Assembly: GCF_015694425.1 (NCBI RefSeq)
Contig: NZ_JADQDN010000002.1
Coordinates: 186,001 to 250,000 of the forward strand
Direction: 5' to 3'
Length of the DNA stretch: 64,000 nucleotides
Origin: Microvirga terrestris
Lineage (GTDB): Bacteria; Pseudomonadota; Alphaproteobacteria; Rhizobiales; Beijerinckiaceae
Under the pieces are notes generated by a model. It was not told the origin of the DNA. It saw nothing but the letters and a program-made list of their open reading frames with translations, and made no database searches. Shown here in pieces: positions 17,147 through 25,784 of the stretch. Each line of letters begins with the position of its first letter. Position 1 is the first letter of the stretch. The position numbers and the translations under genes are program-made.

Positions 17147-18058
17147 ATGGCAGACGACCCCACCTTCGACACCCGCCCTCCGGCTCTGGCCGAGGAATGC
17201 GTGTGCGTGAGCCCGCTCGTCCGCCGGGTCGTCGCCGGCAATCCCGGCCCCATCACGTTCACGGGCACCTGCAGTTACATCGTCGGCACCGGGAATGTCG
17301 CCATCATCGATCCGGGACCCGACATGCCGGATCATGTGGAGGCGATTCTCAACGCCGTGCGGGGCGAGACGGTCACGCACATTCTCGTCACCCATACGCA
17401 TAAAGACCACTCGCCGGCAGCAGCCGCCATCAAAGCCGCCACCGGGGCCGTCATCGTCGGTTGCGCCCCTCATCACAGCGCCCGCCCCCTGTTCTCTGGC
17501 GAGGTCAACACGCTGGAGGCAAGTTCCGACAAGGGTTATGCGCCCGATCAGGAGCTGAATGAGGGCGATGCCATCGAGGGCGCCGGCTGGACCCTGGAGG
17601 CTCTCGCCACCCCGGGCCACATGGCCAATCACCTCGCCTTCGTGTTGCCTGAGGAGAAGGCCTTGTTCTCCGGCGATCATGTAATGGCTTGGTCGACCAC
17701 CGTGGTTGCCCCACCCGACGGGTCCATGAGCGCGTTCATGGCCTCCCTCGACAAGCTCAGAGGGCGGGAGGAAACCCTCTACTGGCCCGGCCATGGCGGC
17801 CCGGTGCAGGAGCCACAGCGCTTCGTGCGTGCGCTCATCCACCATCGCCACCAGCGCGAGGCTTCGATCCTCAACCGGCTGAGGGCCGGCGACAGGACGA
17901 TCCCCGAGATCGTGGCCGCCATCTATCAGGGCCTGAACCCGGCCTTGGTCGGTGCCGCCGGCCTGTCGGTCTTTGCCCATCTGGAGGATCTGGTCGCGAA
18001 GGGGCAGGCTGCGGTCGATGGTCTTCCTGCCCTCGACAGCGAGTATCATGCCGTTTGA
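17147..18058 (+). CDS. Metallo-beta-lactamase-fold hydrolase (LACTB2/GloB-like)
   Basis: A 303-residue protein with the metal motif THTHKDHS (about residues 84-91), further metal ligands in TPGHMANH and FSGDHVMAW, and a C-terminal winged-helix tail (about 225-300) typical of the LACTB2-like subgroup. Members hydrolyse thioesters or act as nucleases, so the substrate is open. Start set to ATG 17147, preceded by AAGGA. Its stop is directly next to the end of the converging DUF1499 gene (18058/18059). Confidence 0.87.
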   Translation: MADDPTFDTRPPALAEECVCVSPLVRRVVAGNPGPITFTGTCSYIVGTGNVAIIDPGPDMPDHVEAILNAVRGETVTHILVTHTHKDHSPAAAAIKAATGAVIVGCAPHHSARPLFSGEVNTLEASSDKGYAPDQELNEGDAIEGAGWTLEALATPGHMANHLAFVLPEEKALFSGDHVMAWSTTVVAPPDGSMSAFMASLDKLRGREETLYWPGHGGPVQEPQRFVRALIHHRHQREASILNRLRAGDRTIPEIVAAIYQGLNPALVGAAGLSVFAHLEDLVAKGQAAVDGLPALDSEYHAV

Positions 18059-18838
18059 CTAGCGCACGGCTATTGCCAGATTCGAGGCTTCCTCGAGGAA
18101 GTCGCGGATGTGGTCCGCGTTGGCGCCCAGATCATGATTGCCGAACCGGGAGACTGAGCGGATATCGATACGCGCGCCATCGACACGCGGCCGCACCCGG
18201 ATCGTGATGTCGTAGGGCACCCTGAGAATCCTCGACCGATCGACGGCCTCCAAGCGTCCGAGACCGGCACGTCCACCCGGCGGAACGGCTTCGATCACGC
18301 GCCATCCGAGATTCTCGGCCGCCTTGCGCACGAGGGCAAAAGCCTCCTCGGGACCTATGTCGAGGGTGAGCGGCGCGATCTGAACATAGGAGGCCCGCTG
18401 CATCTCCCTCACGTCCGGGGGCACGTCCGGAGGAACGCGTCCATCACGCGCCTCGAGCGCAGCCCGGGAGCGGGAGAACCCCGGCGGGTCGTCCGTATCG
18501 GTGGTCACATCGGCAATCGCCGGCAGGGTGACGGCTTTGAACGCCATAAAGCCCGGATAGGCGAGAACCAGCATCGCGACGACCAATCCCTTAATCGCGC
18601 TTCCTAAGCCCTGCCGTCCTTCCTGCCAGATGCGAACGAACCCGGCCAGGGCACACAGAACCGCCACGAGCGCAATCGCGATTCCTGCTCCAAGGGCGAT
18701 GAAGCCGGATTGGTAATCGATCCGGCCGAAGCGGATCAGCAGCACCGCCAGGATGGTCACGGCGAGCGCGAACAAGGCCAGCGTGGGCGACCACTTGGCC
18801 GGCCGCGAGTAAGGTTCTTCGATGATGAGGCGACGCAT
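18059..18838 (-). CDS. DUF1499 domain-containing membrane protein
   Basis: A 259-residue protein with about three N-terminal membrane helices (SPTLALFALAVTILAVLLI; FIALGAGIAIALVAVLCAL; LVVAMLVLAYPGFMAF) and a soluble DUF1499 domain from about residue 145 (YVQIAPLTLDIGPEEAF ... RSVSRFGNHDLGANADHIRDFL). Function of DUF1499 is unknown. Its ATG overlaps the TGA of a truncated M48-peptidase remnant upstream (TGATG), so the two were once translationally coupled. With the peptidase gene cut, it must now rely on another promoter. Confidence 0.85.
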   Translation of the reverse strand: MRRLIIEEPYSRPAKWSPTLALFALAVTILAVLLIRFGRIDYQSGFIALGAGIAIALVAVLCALAGFVRIWQEGRQGLGSAIKGLVVAMLVLAYPGFMAFKAVTLPAIADVTTDTDDPPGFSRSRAALEARDGRVPPDVPPDVREMQRASYVQIAPLTLDIGPEEAFALVRKAAENLGWRVIEAVPPGGRAGLGRLEAVDRSRILRVPYDITIRVRPRVDGARIDIRSVSRFGNHDLGANADHIRDFLEEASNLAIAVR

Positions 18839-19017
18839 CAGGTGGTCTTACAAATCTCTTTGAGCGCGCGCCACTGCTCTTGACCGAGAAGCGGCTCGCC
18901 TTGCCGGGGCGGCACCTGTTTTTCCAAAGCTTTCAGCCGTTGATCGGTAACCGGGTGGGTGGAGAGAAAAGCGAAGCTTGGCTTCAGGTTCCAAAGATTG
19001 TTTAGAAAGCTGCACAT
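18838..19017 (-). pseudogene. C-terminal remnant of an M48-family metallopeptidase gene
   Basis: The minus strand holds a 59-codon frame whose last 45 residues match the end of M48 (Ste24/HtpX-like) peptidases: SFAFLSTHPVTDQRLKALE, where the STHP motif is diagnostic, then LLGQEQWRALKEICKTT and the stop. The catalytic HEXXH and the membrane part are missing: upstream is unrelated sequence and a stop codon just before ATG 19017. The stop overlaps the DUF1499 start. A rearrangement that also brought in the MarR/patatin pair probably removed the rest of the gene. Confidence 0.75.
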
Positions 19018-19100
19018 TCAGCCCCGCTTATCCCAAAGAGGATGACGGAAGGAATGGTTTCAATGTAAACTATCCGCTTTGCACCAGGAGCTCCGATCCC

Positions 19101-19589
19101 TTGACGTCACTCCCCTCCGCCCCTGCCGAGATCGAAGCTGCCGATCCTCTGCGGATCTGGTTCCGGATCATCCGCCTGAACCGGCGGGCAACGAATGCCG
19201 TGGCGGCGGAGTTGAAGGCGCTCGGACTGTCGATTCCTCAGTTCGACCTGTTGTCCACCCTCACCGAGCGCGAGGGCTTGAGCCAGCAGGAGCTGGCGGA
19301 GCGGCTCTATGTGACCAAGGGCAATGTCTCGGGCCTGCTCGACCGCATGGTCGAAGCCGGCCTCGTGGAGCGGCGTGCGATCCCGGGCGACCGGCGCTCC
19401 AATGCGCTCTATCTCACGGCCAAAGGGCGCGACCTTGCCAACCAGGGGATGGCGGCTCAGCGCGCCTATGTGATGCGGACCCTCGGGACGCTTCCGCCGC
19501 AGGATCTCGTCGAGATGGAGCGGATCGTTCTGGCATGGCGCGACAGGGCACGGGCCGACGAGGATGCTCCGCCCGCCAAACAGCGGTAG
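19101..19589 (+). CDS. MarR-family transcriptional regulator
   Basis: A 162-residue winged-helix regulator. The DNA-binding core is LTEREGLSQQELAERLYVTKGNVSGLLDRM with the wing RRSNALYLTAKGR after it; it would act as a dimer. The start is probably TTG 19101, with AGGAG ten bases before it; no ATG is available in the conserved part, and the frame is open upstream to 18978. It lies 8 bases before a patatin-like gene and is likely co-transcribed with it. The ligand and operator are unknown. Confidence 0.88.
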   Translation: MTSLPSAPAEIEAADPLRIWFRIIRLNRRATNAVAAELKALGLSIPQFDLLSTLTEREGLSQQELAERLYVTKGNVSGLLDRMVEAGLVERRAIPGDRRSNALYLTAKGRDLANQGMAAQRAYVMRTLGTLPPQDLVEMERIVLAWRDRARADEDAPPAKQR

Positions 19590-19597
19590 TAGCATCA

Positions 19598-20443
19598 ATG
19601 TTCGACGCGGTGGCATTCGCAGGCGGCGGCAACCGCTGCTACTGGCAGGGAGGCTTCTGGGAGGCCGCGGCGCCGCTGCTCGGATTGAAGCCGGAGATGG
19701 TGGTCGGCGTGAGCGCAGGCGCCTGGTCCGCCTGCTACAGCCTTCTGGGCTTTGGCCGAAAGGTCAACGAGATGGCGGCCGAGGGCTGCAGCCTCGGGCG
19801 CCGCAATTTCGAATGGCGCGCTTGGCGCAGCGAGGGCTCCCCTTGGCCGGTTTCGCTCATGTATCGCACCCTGATCGAGAGCATCATCGACGAAACCGCG
19901 CTGGAGCGCCTGAAGCAGGGCCCCAGCGTCCTTATCGGTCTGGCCCGCAAGCCGCGCCGCCTGCCCCTGTCGCTCGCCGTTCCGTTGGGCATCGCCACGT
20001 ACCAGATCGAGAAGACATGGCGCGCACCGGTCCACCCGAGAGGCGGCCGCGCCTTGGGCTTTCGCCCGGAATTCATACGCGTGCAGGATCTTGCGTCTCC
20101 CGCGGAACTCTCGGCGGCGCTGATGGCCAGCGCGAGCGTGCCGCCCTTCATGCCGGTCGGCCGCATCGGCGGCATGACGGCTCTCGATGGCGGCCTCGTC
20201 GACAACGTGCCGACGGAGCCCCTGCTCCCGGTCGAGGAGCGGGGCGGCAGGACCCTGGTGATCCTCTCCCGACTCTACCGGGCTCATCCCACGGTCCAGG
20301 GCCGTACCTACATCCAGCCCTCCCAGCCAGTCCCGATCGGACAGTTCGACATCACCAACCCGGCCGGGATCCGCAAGGCCTACGAGATGGGGTTGAGGGA
20401 CGGCGAGCGCTTTGCAAAGGGTGTGGGGGCGCACAGCCTCTGA
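19598..20443 (+). CDS. Patatin-like phospholipase family protein
   Basis: A 281-residue lipid acyl hydrolase. The oxyanion loop is FAGGGNRCYW, the nucleophile elbow GVSAGAWSA carries the catalytic serine (about residue 45), and the dyad aspartate lies in LDGGLVDNVP (about residue 195). No signal peptide, so it probably acts in the cytoplasm or at the membrane face. The ATG follows the MarR stop by 8 bases, suggesting that MarR controls it. Substrate (phospholipid or other acyl ester) is not known. Confidence 0.88.
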   Translation: MFDAVAFAGGGNRCYWQGGFWEAAAPLLGLKPEMVVGVSAGAWSACYSLLGFGRKVNEMAAEGCSLGRRNFEWRAWRSEGSPWPVSLMYRTLIESIIDETALERLKQGPSVLIGLARKPRRLPLSLAVPLGIATYQIEKTWRAPVHPRGGRALGFRPEFIRVQDLASPAELSAALMASASVPPFMPVGRIGGMTALDGGLVDNVPTEPLLPVEERGGRTLVILSRLYRAHPTVQGRTYIQPSQPVPIGQFDITNPAGIRKAYEMGLRDGERFAKGVGAHSL

Positions 20444-20665
20444 AGAAGCGAATCCTTAGAACATGCTCAGTTGCCGCAACGACAAGACGGGAGGTATTCA
20501 CGCCTCGGATTGCGAGAATACGGCACCGTTAAGTGTTGATTCACCTTGAGGCCTGCATCTGCAGCCAAGCCAACACATGATCACGGGACTGCCCCAAAGC
20601 GGTCACAGCCCTGGAGATCATGAAGGCAGGTTGTCGAAACAGCCTGCATCTTTCAGAGAGGATCC

Positions 20666-20857
20666 ATGACCCAGCACGTTTCAGGCCGTGAAAGCCGTTC
20701 AGACCAACCGAATGCCGCCCAGTCAATTCCGGCCTTCAAGGACGTCGCCCTTCCGGCTCTCGCCGCTGCCGTCCAGGCCGCCAAGCTGCAGCAGAAGCGC
20801 CCGAAGGTCTCAGAGCTTCCCGCCTTCCTGCGCAAGGAAGCCATGCTGGGCCAGTGA
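20666..20857 (+). CDS. Small hypothetical protein (63 residues)
   Basis: Begins MTQHVSGRESRSDQPN, has an alanine/lysine-rich helical middle and ends FLRKEAMLGQ. A GAGAGGA ribosome binding site precedes the ATG, and a good intrinsic terminator follows 26 bases after the stop, so it is very likely a real single-gene unit. No domain recognised. Confidence 0.65.
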   Translation: MTQHVSGRESRSDQPNAAQSIPAFKDVALPALAAAVQAAKLQQKRPKVSELPAFLRKEAMLGQ

Positions 20858-20883
20858 TCCCAAACAAGCGATCAATCCAAAAC

Positions 20884-20909
20884 AAAAGAGTGCCCTCAGG
20901 CGCTCTTTT
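20884..20909 (+). terminator. Intrinsic terminator
   Basis: An 11-bp stem (AAAAGAGTGCC / GGCGCTCTTTT, one G-T wobble) with loop CTCA, with TTTT in the 3-prime arm. Because of its A-rich 5-prime arm it should work in both directions, ending the small hypothetical gene and the converging L,D-transpeptidase gene. Confidence 0.85.
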
Positions 20910-20938
20910 CATATCCGAATTCCGTGTGACCTGCGGCC

Positions 20939-21526
20939 TTAGCGGACGATGACCTTCGTGTTCACCGGCACGCGGTTGTAGAGGTCGATCACGTCGATAT
21001 TGCGCATCCGGATGCAGCCCGACGAGACGGCAAAGCCGATCTTCTCCGGCTCGTTGGTGCCGTGAATGCGGTAGAGGGTGTCCTTGTTGCCCTCATAGAG
21101 GTAGAGCGCCCGCGCTCCGAGCGGGTTGGCCGGTCCGCCCTTGGTATATTGGACATGCGGCCAACGCGCCTTCATCTCGGCCGGCGGATTCCAATCCGGC
21201 CACTCGGCCTTGCGGGCGATGGTGGAGGTGCCGGTCCAGCCATAGGCCTCGTCACCGACCGCCACGCCGTAGCGGATCGCCTTTCTGTTCGCCTGAACGA
21301 GATAGAGCTGGCGCTCCTTGGTATCGACCACGATGGTCCCCGGTGTTTCGCCCGTGGGATCGTCGATGATGTAGCGGCCGAAGCGCGGGTCTTCCTCCGC
21401 TTTCGGGATCTGCGCGATCCATTCGGCATCTCGCGCCGAGACCTGCGGATCCGGAACGCCTTTGAAGTTGCAGCCGGCCAGGGCCGTCATCATTGCCAAA
21501 AGAAGGGGCAGACTAAAAAGACGCAT
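20939..21526 (-). CDS. L,D-transpeptidase (YkuD domain), lipoprotein
   Basis: A 195-residue exported protein. The lipobox MMTALAGC places it in the cell envelope. The catalytic domain holds YRIHGTNEPEKIG and the active-site motif AVSSGCIRMRN, with the catalytic cysteine and the conserved histidine of the YkuD family. Such enzymes make 3-3 cross-links in peptidoglycan or attach proteins to it. Start set to ATG 21526 at the signal peptide; the frame is open to 21619. Confidence 0.92.
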   Translation of the reverse strand: MRLFSLPLLLAMMTALAGCNFKGVPDPQVSARDAEWIAQIPKAEEDPRFGRYIIDDPTGETPGTIVVDTKERQLYLVQANRKAIRYGVAVGDEAYGWTGTSTIARKAEWPDWNPPAEMKARWPHVQYTKGGPANPLGARALYLYEGNKDTLYRIHGTNEPEKIGFAVSSGCIRMRNIDVIDLYNRVPVNTKVIVR

Positions 21527-21721
21527 CGTGCAAAGCTCTGAAGACTCAGCGGAACTGAGGTGAGGGATGGTTTCGGACGGGTTTATAGACCGGAAGGTCC
21601 CCAACGCGAATCGAAACACACCATGGCACGGCTCCGCTCCGAAAGGTGTTGCATCGCAACAACATAAACCGGCCCATGTGACGCTGCGAAATTCGGCAGC
21701 CTTCCTTATCTAAGAAAATCC

Positions 21722-22663
21722 ATGTCCACGCTTTACATCACTCATCCGGCCTGCCTCGACCATCAGACGCCCTTCGGCCATCCGGAGCGGCCCGATCGCA
21801 TCCGCGCCATCGAGCGCGCCCTGGAGAAGGAGCGTTTCACATCGCTCATCCGCGAGCAGGCGCCGATGGCCGAGATGGAGAGCCTCGCCCTCGCCCACCC
21901 AGAAGATTACATCCTCCGCCTTCGCGACATCAGCCCTCGGGAAGGGCTAGTCCGGATTGATGAGGACACCGTGATGTCGCCGGGCACCTACGAGGCCGCC
22001 CTGCGGGGCGCCGGTGGTGCGGTGCTCGCCGTCGACGAGGTGATGACCGGCAAGGTGAAGAATGCTTTTGTCGCCATGCGTCCACCGGGGCATCATGCAG
22101 AGCGCATCAGAGCCATGGGCTTCTGCTTCTTCAACAACGCGGCCATCGCGGCTCGCCATGCTCAGAAGAAGCATGGCGCCGAGCGCGTGGCGATCTTCGA
22201 CTGGGACGTGCATCACGGCAACGGCACCCAGGACATCTTCTGGTCGGACGGGACCGTGCTCTATTGCTCGACCCATGAGGCGCCGCTCTATCCTGGCACC
22301 GGCGCACTCTCAGAGACGGGCGATCACGGCACCATCGTCAATGCGCCCTTGAACGCGGGCGACGGGAGCGAGGCCTTCCGCGAGGCGGTGGAGACCGTCA
22401 TCGCGCCGCGCATCGACAGCTTCGCGCCCGATCTCATCATCATCTCGGCGGGCTTCGACGCCCATTGGCGCGATCCCCTTGCCAGCCTCAATCTGACCGA
22501 GTCGGATTTCGCATGGGCGACGCAGAAGCTGATGGATCTCGCCGACCGCCATTGCGGTCAACGCATCGTGTCGGTTCTCGAAGGCGGCTATGATCTCGAA
22601 GGCTTGGCGAAATCGACAGCCTTCCACCTCGATGCTTTGATGGGGCGTGAGACGGGGGCTTAA
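21722..22663 (+). CDS. Histone deacetylase family protein (class II-like deacetylase)
   Basis: A 313-residue zinc-dependent deacetylase with RPPGHHAERIRAMGFCFFNN, the metal motif DWDVHHGNGTQDIFW, and the second metal aspartate in ISAGFDAHWRDPLA. Bacterial members remove acetyl groups from acetylpolyamines, proteins or related amides. Cytoplasmic, no signal peptide. It is convergent with ribB, with a palindromic repeat between them. Confidence 0.92.
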   Translation: MSTLYITHPACLDHQTPFGHPERPDRIRAIERALEKERFTSLIREQAPMAEMESLALAHPEDYILRLRDISPREGLVRIDEDTVMSPGTYEAALRGAGGAVLAVDEVMTGKVKNAFVAMRPPGHHAERIRAMGFCFFNNAAIAARHAQKKHGAERVAIFDWDVHHGNGTQDIFWSDGTVLYCSTHEAPLYPGTGALSETGDHGTIVNAPLNAGDGSEAFREAVETVIAPRIDSFAPDLIIISAGFDAHWRDPLASLNLTESDFAWATQKLMDLADRHCGQRIVSVLEGGYDLEGLAKSTAFHLDALMGRETGA

Positions 22664-22671
22664 GCCAGAGT

Positions 22672-22710
22672 TGTCATTCCCGGCCGGAGCGTCAGCAGAC
22701 GGGGATGACA
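22672..22710. repeat. Short palindromic element of the TGTCATTCCCGG type
   Basis: Starts TGTCATTCCCGGCCGGAG and ends GGGGATGACA; the ends pair with each other. Same family as elements at 25633, 26834, 51257, 59759 and 62706. Lies between converging genes. Confidence 0.75.
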
Positions 22711-22725
22711 CTGCAAGTGTGCCCT

Positions 22726-24015
22726 TCACCCCTCAATCGGCTCCTGACCCAGCAACTCGATGCCGAAGCCGGAGAGGCCGACATAGGAGCGGCTCGAGGT
22801 GGCGAGGTTGCGGATGGACGCGACGCCGAGATCCTTCAGGATCTGTGCACCGAGGCCGATCTCGCGCCACTGGCTCGAGCGCATGGCCTCCGATTCCGTC
22901 TCTTCGGTTTCGGCGAAGGACGTGGTCGGCACGCCCGCCGTGCCGTCGCGCAGGTAGACGAGAACGCCCCTGCCCTCCTTGACGAAACGCTGCAGGGAGG
23001 CATTCACCGCCTTGCCGCCCTCGAACACGTCGGTGAGCGCGTTGGCCCGGTGCAGGCGCACGGGGATGTTGGTGCCGTCGCCGATGCGGCCATGCACGAG
23101 GGCGATGTGCTGCACGCTGTCGAAGGGCGTCGAATAGGCATAGCCGGTGAACGAGCCCCACTGGGTCTCCACTGGGAAGGTGGCGATGCGCTCGACGAGC
23201 TTTTCCCGCGCCTGGCGATAGGCGATAAGATCGGCGACCGAAATGCGCTTCAGGTTGTGCGTCTCGGCAAAGACGTCGATCTGCCGGCCCTTCATCACTG
23301 TGCCGTCGTCGTTAGCCAGTTCGCAGATCACGCCCACCGGCGGCAGGTCCGCGAGCTTGCAGAGGTCGACGGCGGCTTCCGTATGGCCCGAGCGCATGAG
23401 CACGCCGCCGTCCTTGGCGATCAGTGGAAAGACGTGCCCGGGACGCACGAAATCCGCCGCGCCCATGTTGTTGTTGGCGAGCGCCCGCACCGTGTTCGAG
23501 CGCTGCTCGGCGGAGATGCCGGTGGTGAGCCCATGCTTCACGTCGACGGTGACGGTAAAGGCGGTGCCGAGCGGGGCATCGTTAGAGGCGACCATCGGGT
23601 CGAGGCGCAGGCGGCGGGCTTCTGCTGCGGTGAGCGGCGCGCAGACGATGCCGCAGGTGTTGCGGATGATGAAAGCCATCTTCTCCGGCGTGCAAAGGGA
23701 GGCGGCGACGATAAGGTCGCCCTCGTTCTCACGGTCGTCGTCGTCCGTGACGATGACGATCTCGCCGCGGGCGAAAGCCTCGATGGCATCGGTGACGGAA
23801 TTGGGCATCAGGGCCTCCTTGGCGGCCGGGGGCAGGAAATCGTTGGGCGTGACGGCGCCACGGGTTTCACGGGCGATCAAATCCGCCGTGTCCCGCGAGA
23901 GCCAAGCCTGTTCGGAGTTGCACATCTGGGTGATGGCGCCAGGGGTAACGCCGATCCGCCGCGCGAATTCCACACGCGAGACGCCATTGCGGGTGAGCCA
24001 CTCAGCCAGTTTCAT
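22726..24015 (-). CDS. ribB: 3,4-dihydroxy-2-butanone 4-phosphate synthase with N-terminal HTH and degenerate GTP cyclohydrolase II domain
   Basis: A 429-residue three-part protein. Residues 1-60 are a Cro/YdaS-like helix-turn-helix (VEFARRIGVTPGAITQM). Residues about 72-275 are RibB, with DDDDRENEGDLI and the catalytic RSGHTEAAVDLC; it turns ribulose 5-phosphate into the four-carbon riboflavin precursor. The rest looks like GTP cyclohydrolase II, but the zinc and catalytic segment is degraded: VRLHRANALTDVF stands where active enzymes have cysteines (VHSECLTGD...C.C), so it should not open GTP. A perfect palindrome lies 23 bases before the ATG, hinting at self-regulation. Downstream of aroC on the same strand. 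Confidence 0.92.
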   Translation of the reverse strand: MKLAEWLTRNGVSRVEFARRIGVTPGAITQMCNSEQAWLSRDTADLIARETRGAVTPNDFLPPAAKEALMPNSVTDAIEAFARGEIVIVTDDDDRENEGDLIVAASLCTPEKMAFIIRNTCGIVCAPLTAAEARRLRLDPMVASNDAPLGTAFTVTVDVKHGLTTGISAEQRSNTVRALANNNMGAADFVRPGHVFPLIAKDGGVLMRSGHTEAAVDLCKLADLPPVGVICELANDDGTVMKGRQIDVFAETHNLKRISVADLIAYRQAREKLVERIATFPVETQWGSFTGYAYSTPFDSVQHIALVHGRIGDGTNIPVRLHRANALTDVFEGGKAVNASLQRFVKEGRGVLVYLRDGTAGVPTTSFAETEETESEAMRSSQWREIGLGAQILKDLGVASIRNLATSSRSYVGLSGFGIELLGQEPIEG

Positions 24016-24037
24016 GGCGATGGCTTAGCCGATGGCA

Positions 24038-24060
24038 GGATTTTAGTAAAACTAAAATCC
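24038..24060. promoter_or_regulatory. Perfect palindrome upstream of HTH-RibB (putative operator)
   Basis: GGATTTTAGT, AAA spacer, ACTAAAATCC: a 10-bp perfect inverted repeat, strikingly AT-rich for this genome. It lies 23 bases upstream of the ribB ATG. It lacks the following T-run needed for a terminator of aroC, although its arm is T-rich, so an operator bound by the helix-turn-helix of RibB itself is a good guess. Confidence 0.6.
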
Positions 24061-24110
24061 GCATGGCTGCCCTTGCAAAACTGCAGATCAGGATGAGCTA
24101 GCGCGAAGGG

Positions 24111-25226
24111 TCAGCCCTGGAACGGCCAAGACGCGCTCTGCCCCACCTGCCCCCGGTGACGGAGGACGTGGTCGGCGAGCACACAGGCGACCATGGCCTC
24201 GCCCACCGGCACGGCTCGGATGCCCACGCAGGGGTCGTGCCGTCCCTTGGTCATCACCTCGGCCTCGGCGCCGGAGCGGGTGACGCTGGCGCGGGGCGTG
24301 AGGATCGACGAGGTGGGCTTTACGGCGAAGCGGCAGACTACCGGCTGGCCCGTGGAAATGCCACCGAGGACGCCGCCGGCATGGTTCGACAGGAACGTCG
24401 GCACGCCGCCGTTGCCCGGACGCATCTCGTCGGCATTCTCTTCGCCGCGCAGGGCGGCGGCAGCAAAGCCGTCGCCGATCTCAACGCCCTTGACCGCATT
24501 GATCGACATGAGCGCGGAGGCGAGGTCGGAATCGAGCTTGCCGTAGATCGGCGCGCCGAGGCCGGGCGGCACGCCCTCGGCCACGATCTCAAGCACGGCC
24601 CCGATGGAGGAGCCGGCCTTGCGCAGGCCGTCGAGATATTCCTCGTAGAAGGCGGCCGCCTTCGCGTCGGGGCAGAAGAACGGGTTGCGGGACACCTCGT
24701 CCCAATCCCAGTTGCCACGGTCGATGGCATGCGGCCCCATCTGCACGAGGGCACCCCGGATGGTGATGCCGGCGAGCATCTTACGGGCCACGGCCCCGGC
24801 AGCCACACGCGCCGCCGTCTCGCGGGCCGAGGAGCGGCCGCCGCCGCGATAGTCGCGGATGCCGTATTTCACGTCATAGGTGAAATCGGCGTGGCCCGGA
24901 CGGTAAGAGTTCTTGATCTCGGAGTAGTCCTTCGAACGCTGATCCACGTTCTCGATCAGCAAGGCAATCGGCGTGCCGGTGGTCACTTGCCGGCCGGTCC
25001 GCTCGTCGGTGAAAACGCCCGAGAGGATTTTGACCTGGTCCGGCTCCTGGCGCTGCGTGGTGAAGCGCGACTGGCCCGGCCGGCGCCGGTCGAGCTCCGC
25101 CTGGATCTCGGCCGCCTCCAGCGGGATCATGGGCGGGCAGCCATCGATCACGCAGCCGAGGGCCGGCCCGTGGCTTTCGCCGAAAGTGGTGACGCGGAAC
25201 AGGTGACCGAAGGTGTTGTGGGACAT
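24111..25226 (-). CDS. aroC: Chorismate synthase
   Basis: A 371-residue enzyme of usual length. It makes chorismate from EPSP with reduced FMN, the last shikimate-pathway step. Signatures are [15 protein letters not shown] near the start, [25 protein letters not shown] with the conserved histidine, and [11 protein letters not shown] near the end. It precedes ribB on the same strand by 95 bases, a pairing seen in related alphaproteobacteria. A strong 19-bp hairpin lies about 90 bases upstream of its start. Confidence 0.97.
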   Translation of the reverse strand: MSHNTFGHLFRVTTFGESHGPALGCVIDGCPPMIPLEAAEIQAELDRRRPGQSRFTTQRQEPDQVKILSGVFTDERTGRQVTTGTPIALLIENVDQRSKDYSEIKNSYRPGHADFTYDVKYGIRDYRGGGRSSARETAARVAAGAVARKMLAGITIRGALVQMGPHAIDRGNWDWDEVSRNPFFCPDAKAAAFYEEYLDGLRKAGSSIGAVLEIVAEGVPPGLGAPIYGKLDSDLASALMSINAVKGVEIGDGFAAAALRGEENADEMRPGNGGVPTFLSNHAGGVLGGISTGQPVVCRFAVKPTSSILTPRASVTRSGAEAEVMTKGRHDPCVGIRAVPVGEAMVACVLADHVLRHRGQVGQSASWPFQG

Positions 25227-25312
25227 GGCACTTCTTCAGGGTTTAGGGCCTCTTAGAACCAAAGCGCCCCGGTGTCACGCTGGCTAAAGGCGGATCGATG
25301 TCAAACAGCCAG

Positions 25313-25354
25313 CACCTTCAGGCCTGCAGCCGTTGGGCTGCGGGCCTGAAGGTG
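25313..25354. repeat. Long 19-bp hairpin upstream of aroC
   Basis: Arm 25313-25331 starts CACCTTCAGGCC and arm 25336-25354 ends GGCCTGAAGGTG; they pair along 19 bases with one G-T wobble around a GTTG loop. No T-run on either side, so it is not a standard terminator. It may be a repetitive palindromic unit or act in the aroC leader. Confidence 0.7.
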
Positions 25355-25632
25355 GATCGAGGGAGGCGTGGCGGGCAGCCCGGCTCGATGGGTGTGGGGA
25401 AAGTGAGAGCCAGACTGCCCGTCACGCGCGGTTTGTTTCAGCGGACCTGGATCAAGCCAGGATCGGCCACCCGCGATCACAGGCGTGCGAGACCTGCGGC
25501 GGGACCGCTCCTCGCCCCACTCTTGCGACGCCTCGCGAGCGCGCCCCTCGTCGGGCGAGGATGTCCCCAGCTATAGCCCAGCTTAGGAGAATTGTCAAGA
25601 ACAAAATGTGAACATTGATGCTGCCGAACCAC

Positions 25633-25740
25633 TGTCATTCCCGGCCGGAGATTGCGCAAGCCATCGCAGGGGAAGGGAATCCACTGGCACACTCAGCGCC
25701 AAGGAACCCCTTCCCGGCCTGCGGCCGCCGGGGATGCCCC
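25633..25740. repeat. Palindromic element of the TGTCATTCCCGG type, imperfect copy
   Basis: Left arm starts TGTCATTCCCGGCCGGAG and continues to GGGAATCC; right arm contains CCTTCCCGGCCTGCGG and GGGGATGCCC. The arms pair only partly, so this copy has decayed. Confidence 0.65.
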
Positions 25741-25784
25741 CCGCATCATGCAACATTTGTCCGGAGGCTGATGGCGCAGGGTGA

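Larger units (their letters stand above)
25227..25784. other. Long intergenic region between aroC and the VOC gene
   Basis: About 560 bases without a credible gene. It holds the long hairpin at 25313-25354, a palindromic repeat at 25633-25740, and presumably the aroC promoter. The stretch 25360-25600 has open frames but no ribosome binding site or domain, and I see no RNA gene in it. In related genomes the histidine phosphatase gene tends to lie next to aroC; here they are about 3 kb apart. Confidence 0.5.

Noticed and set aside
24016..24110. FMN riboswitch before ribB
   Set aside because: The aroC-ribB spacer is only 95 bases and holds a simple palindrome, not the multi-helix RFN element.
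25360..25600. Overlapping plus-strand frames in the aroC upstream region
   Set aside because: Arginine-rich translations of GC-rich spacer, with no ribosome site or domain.
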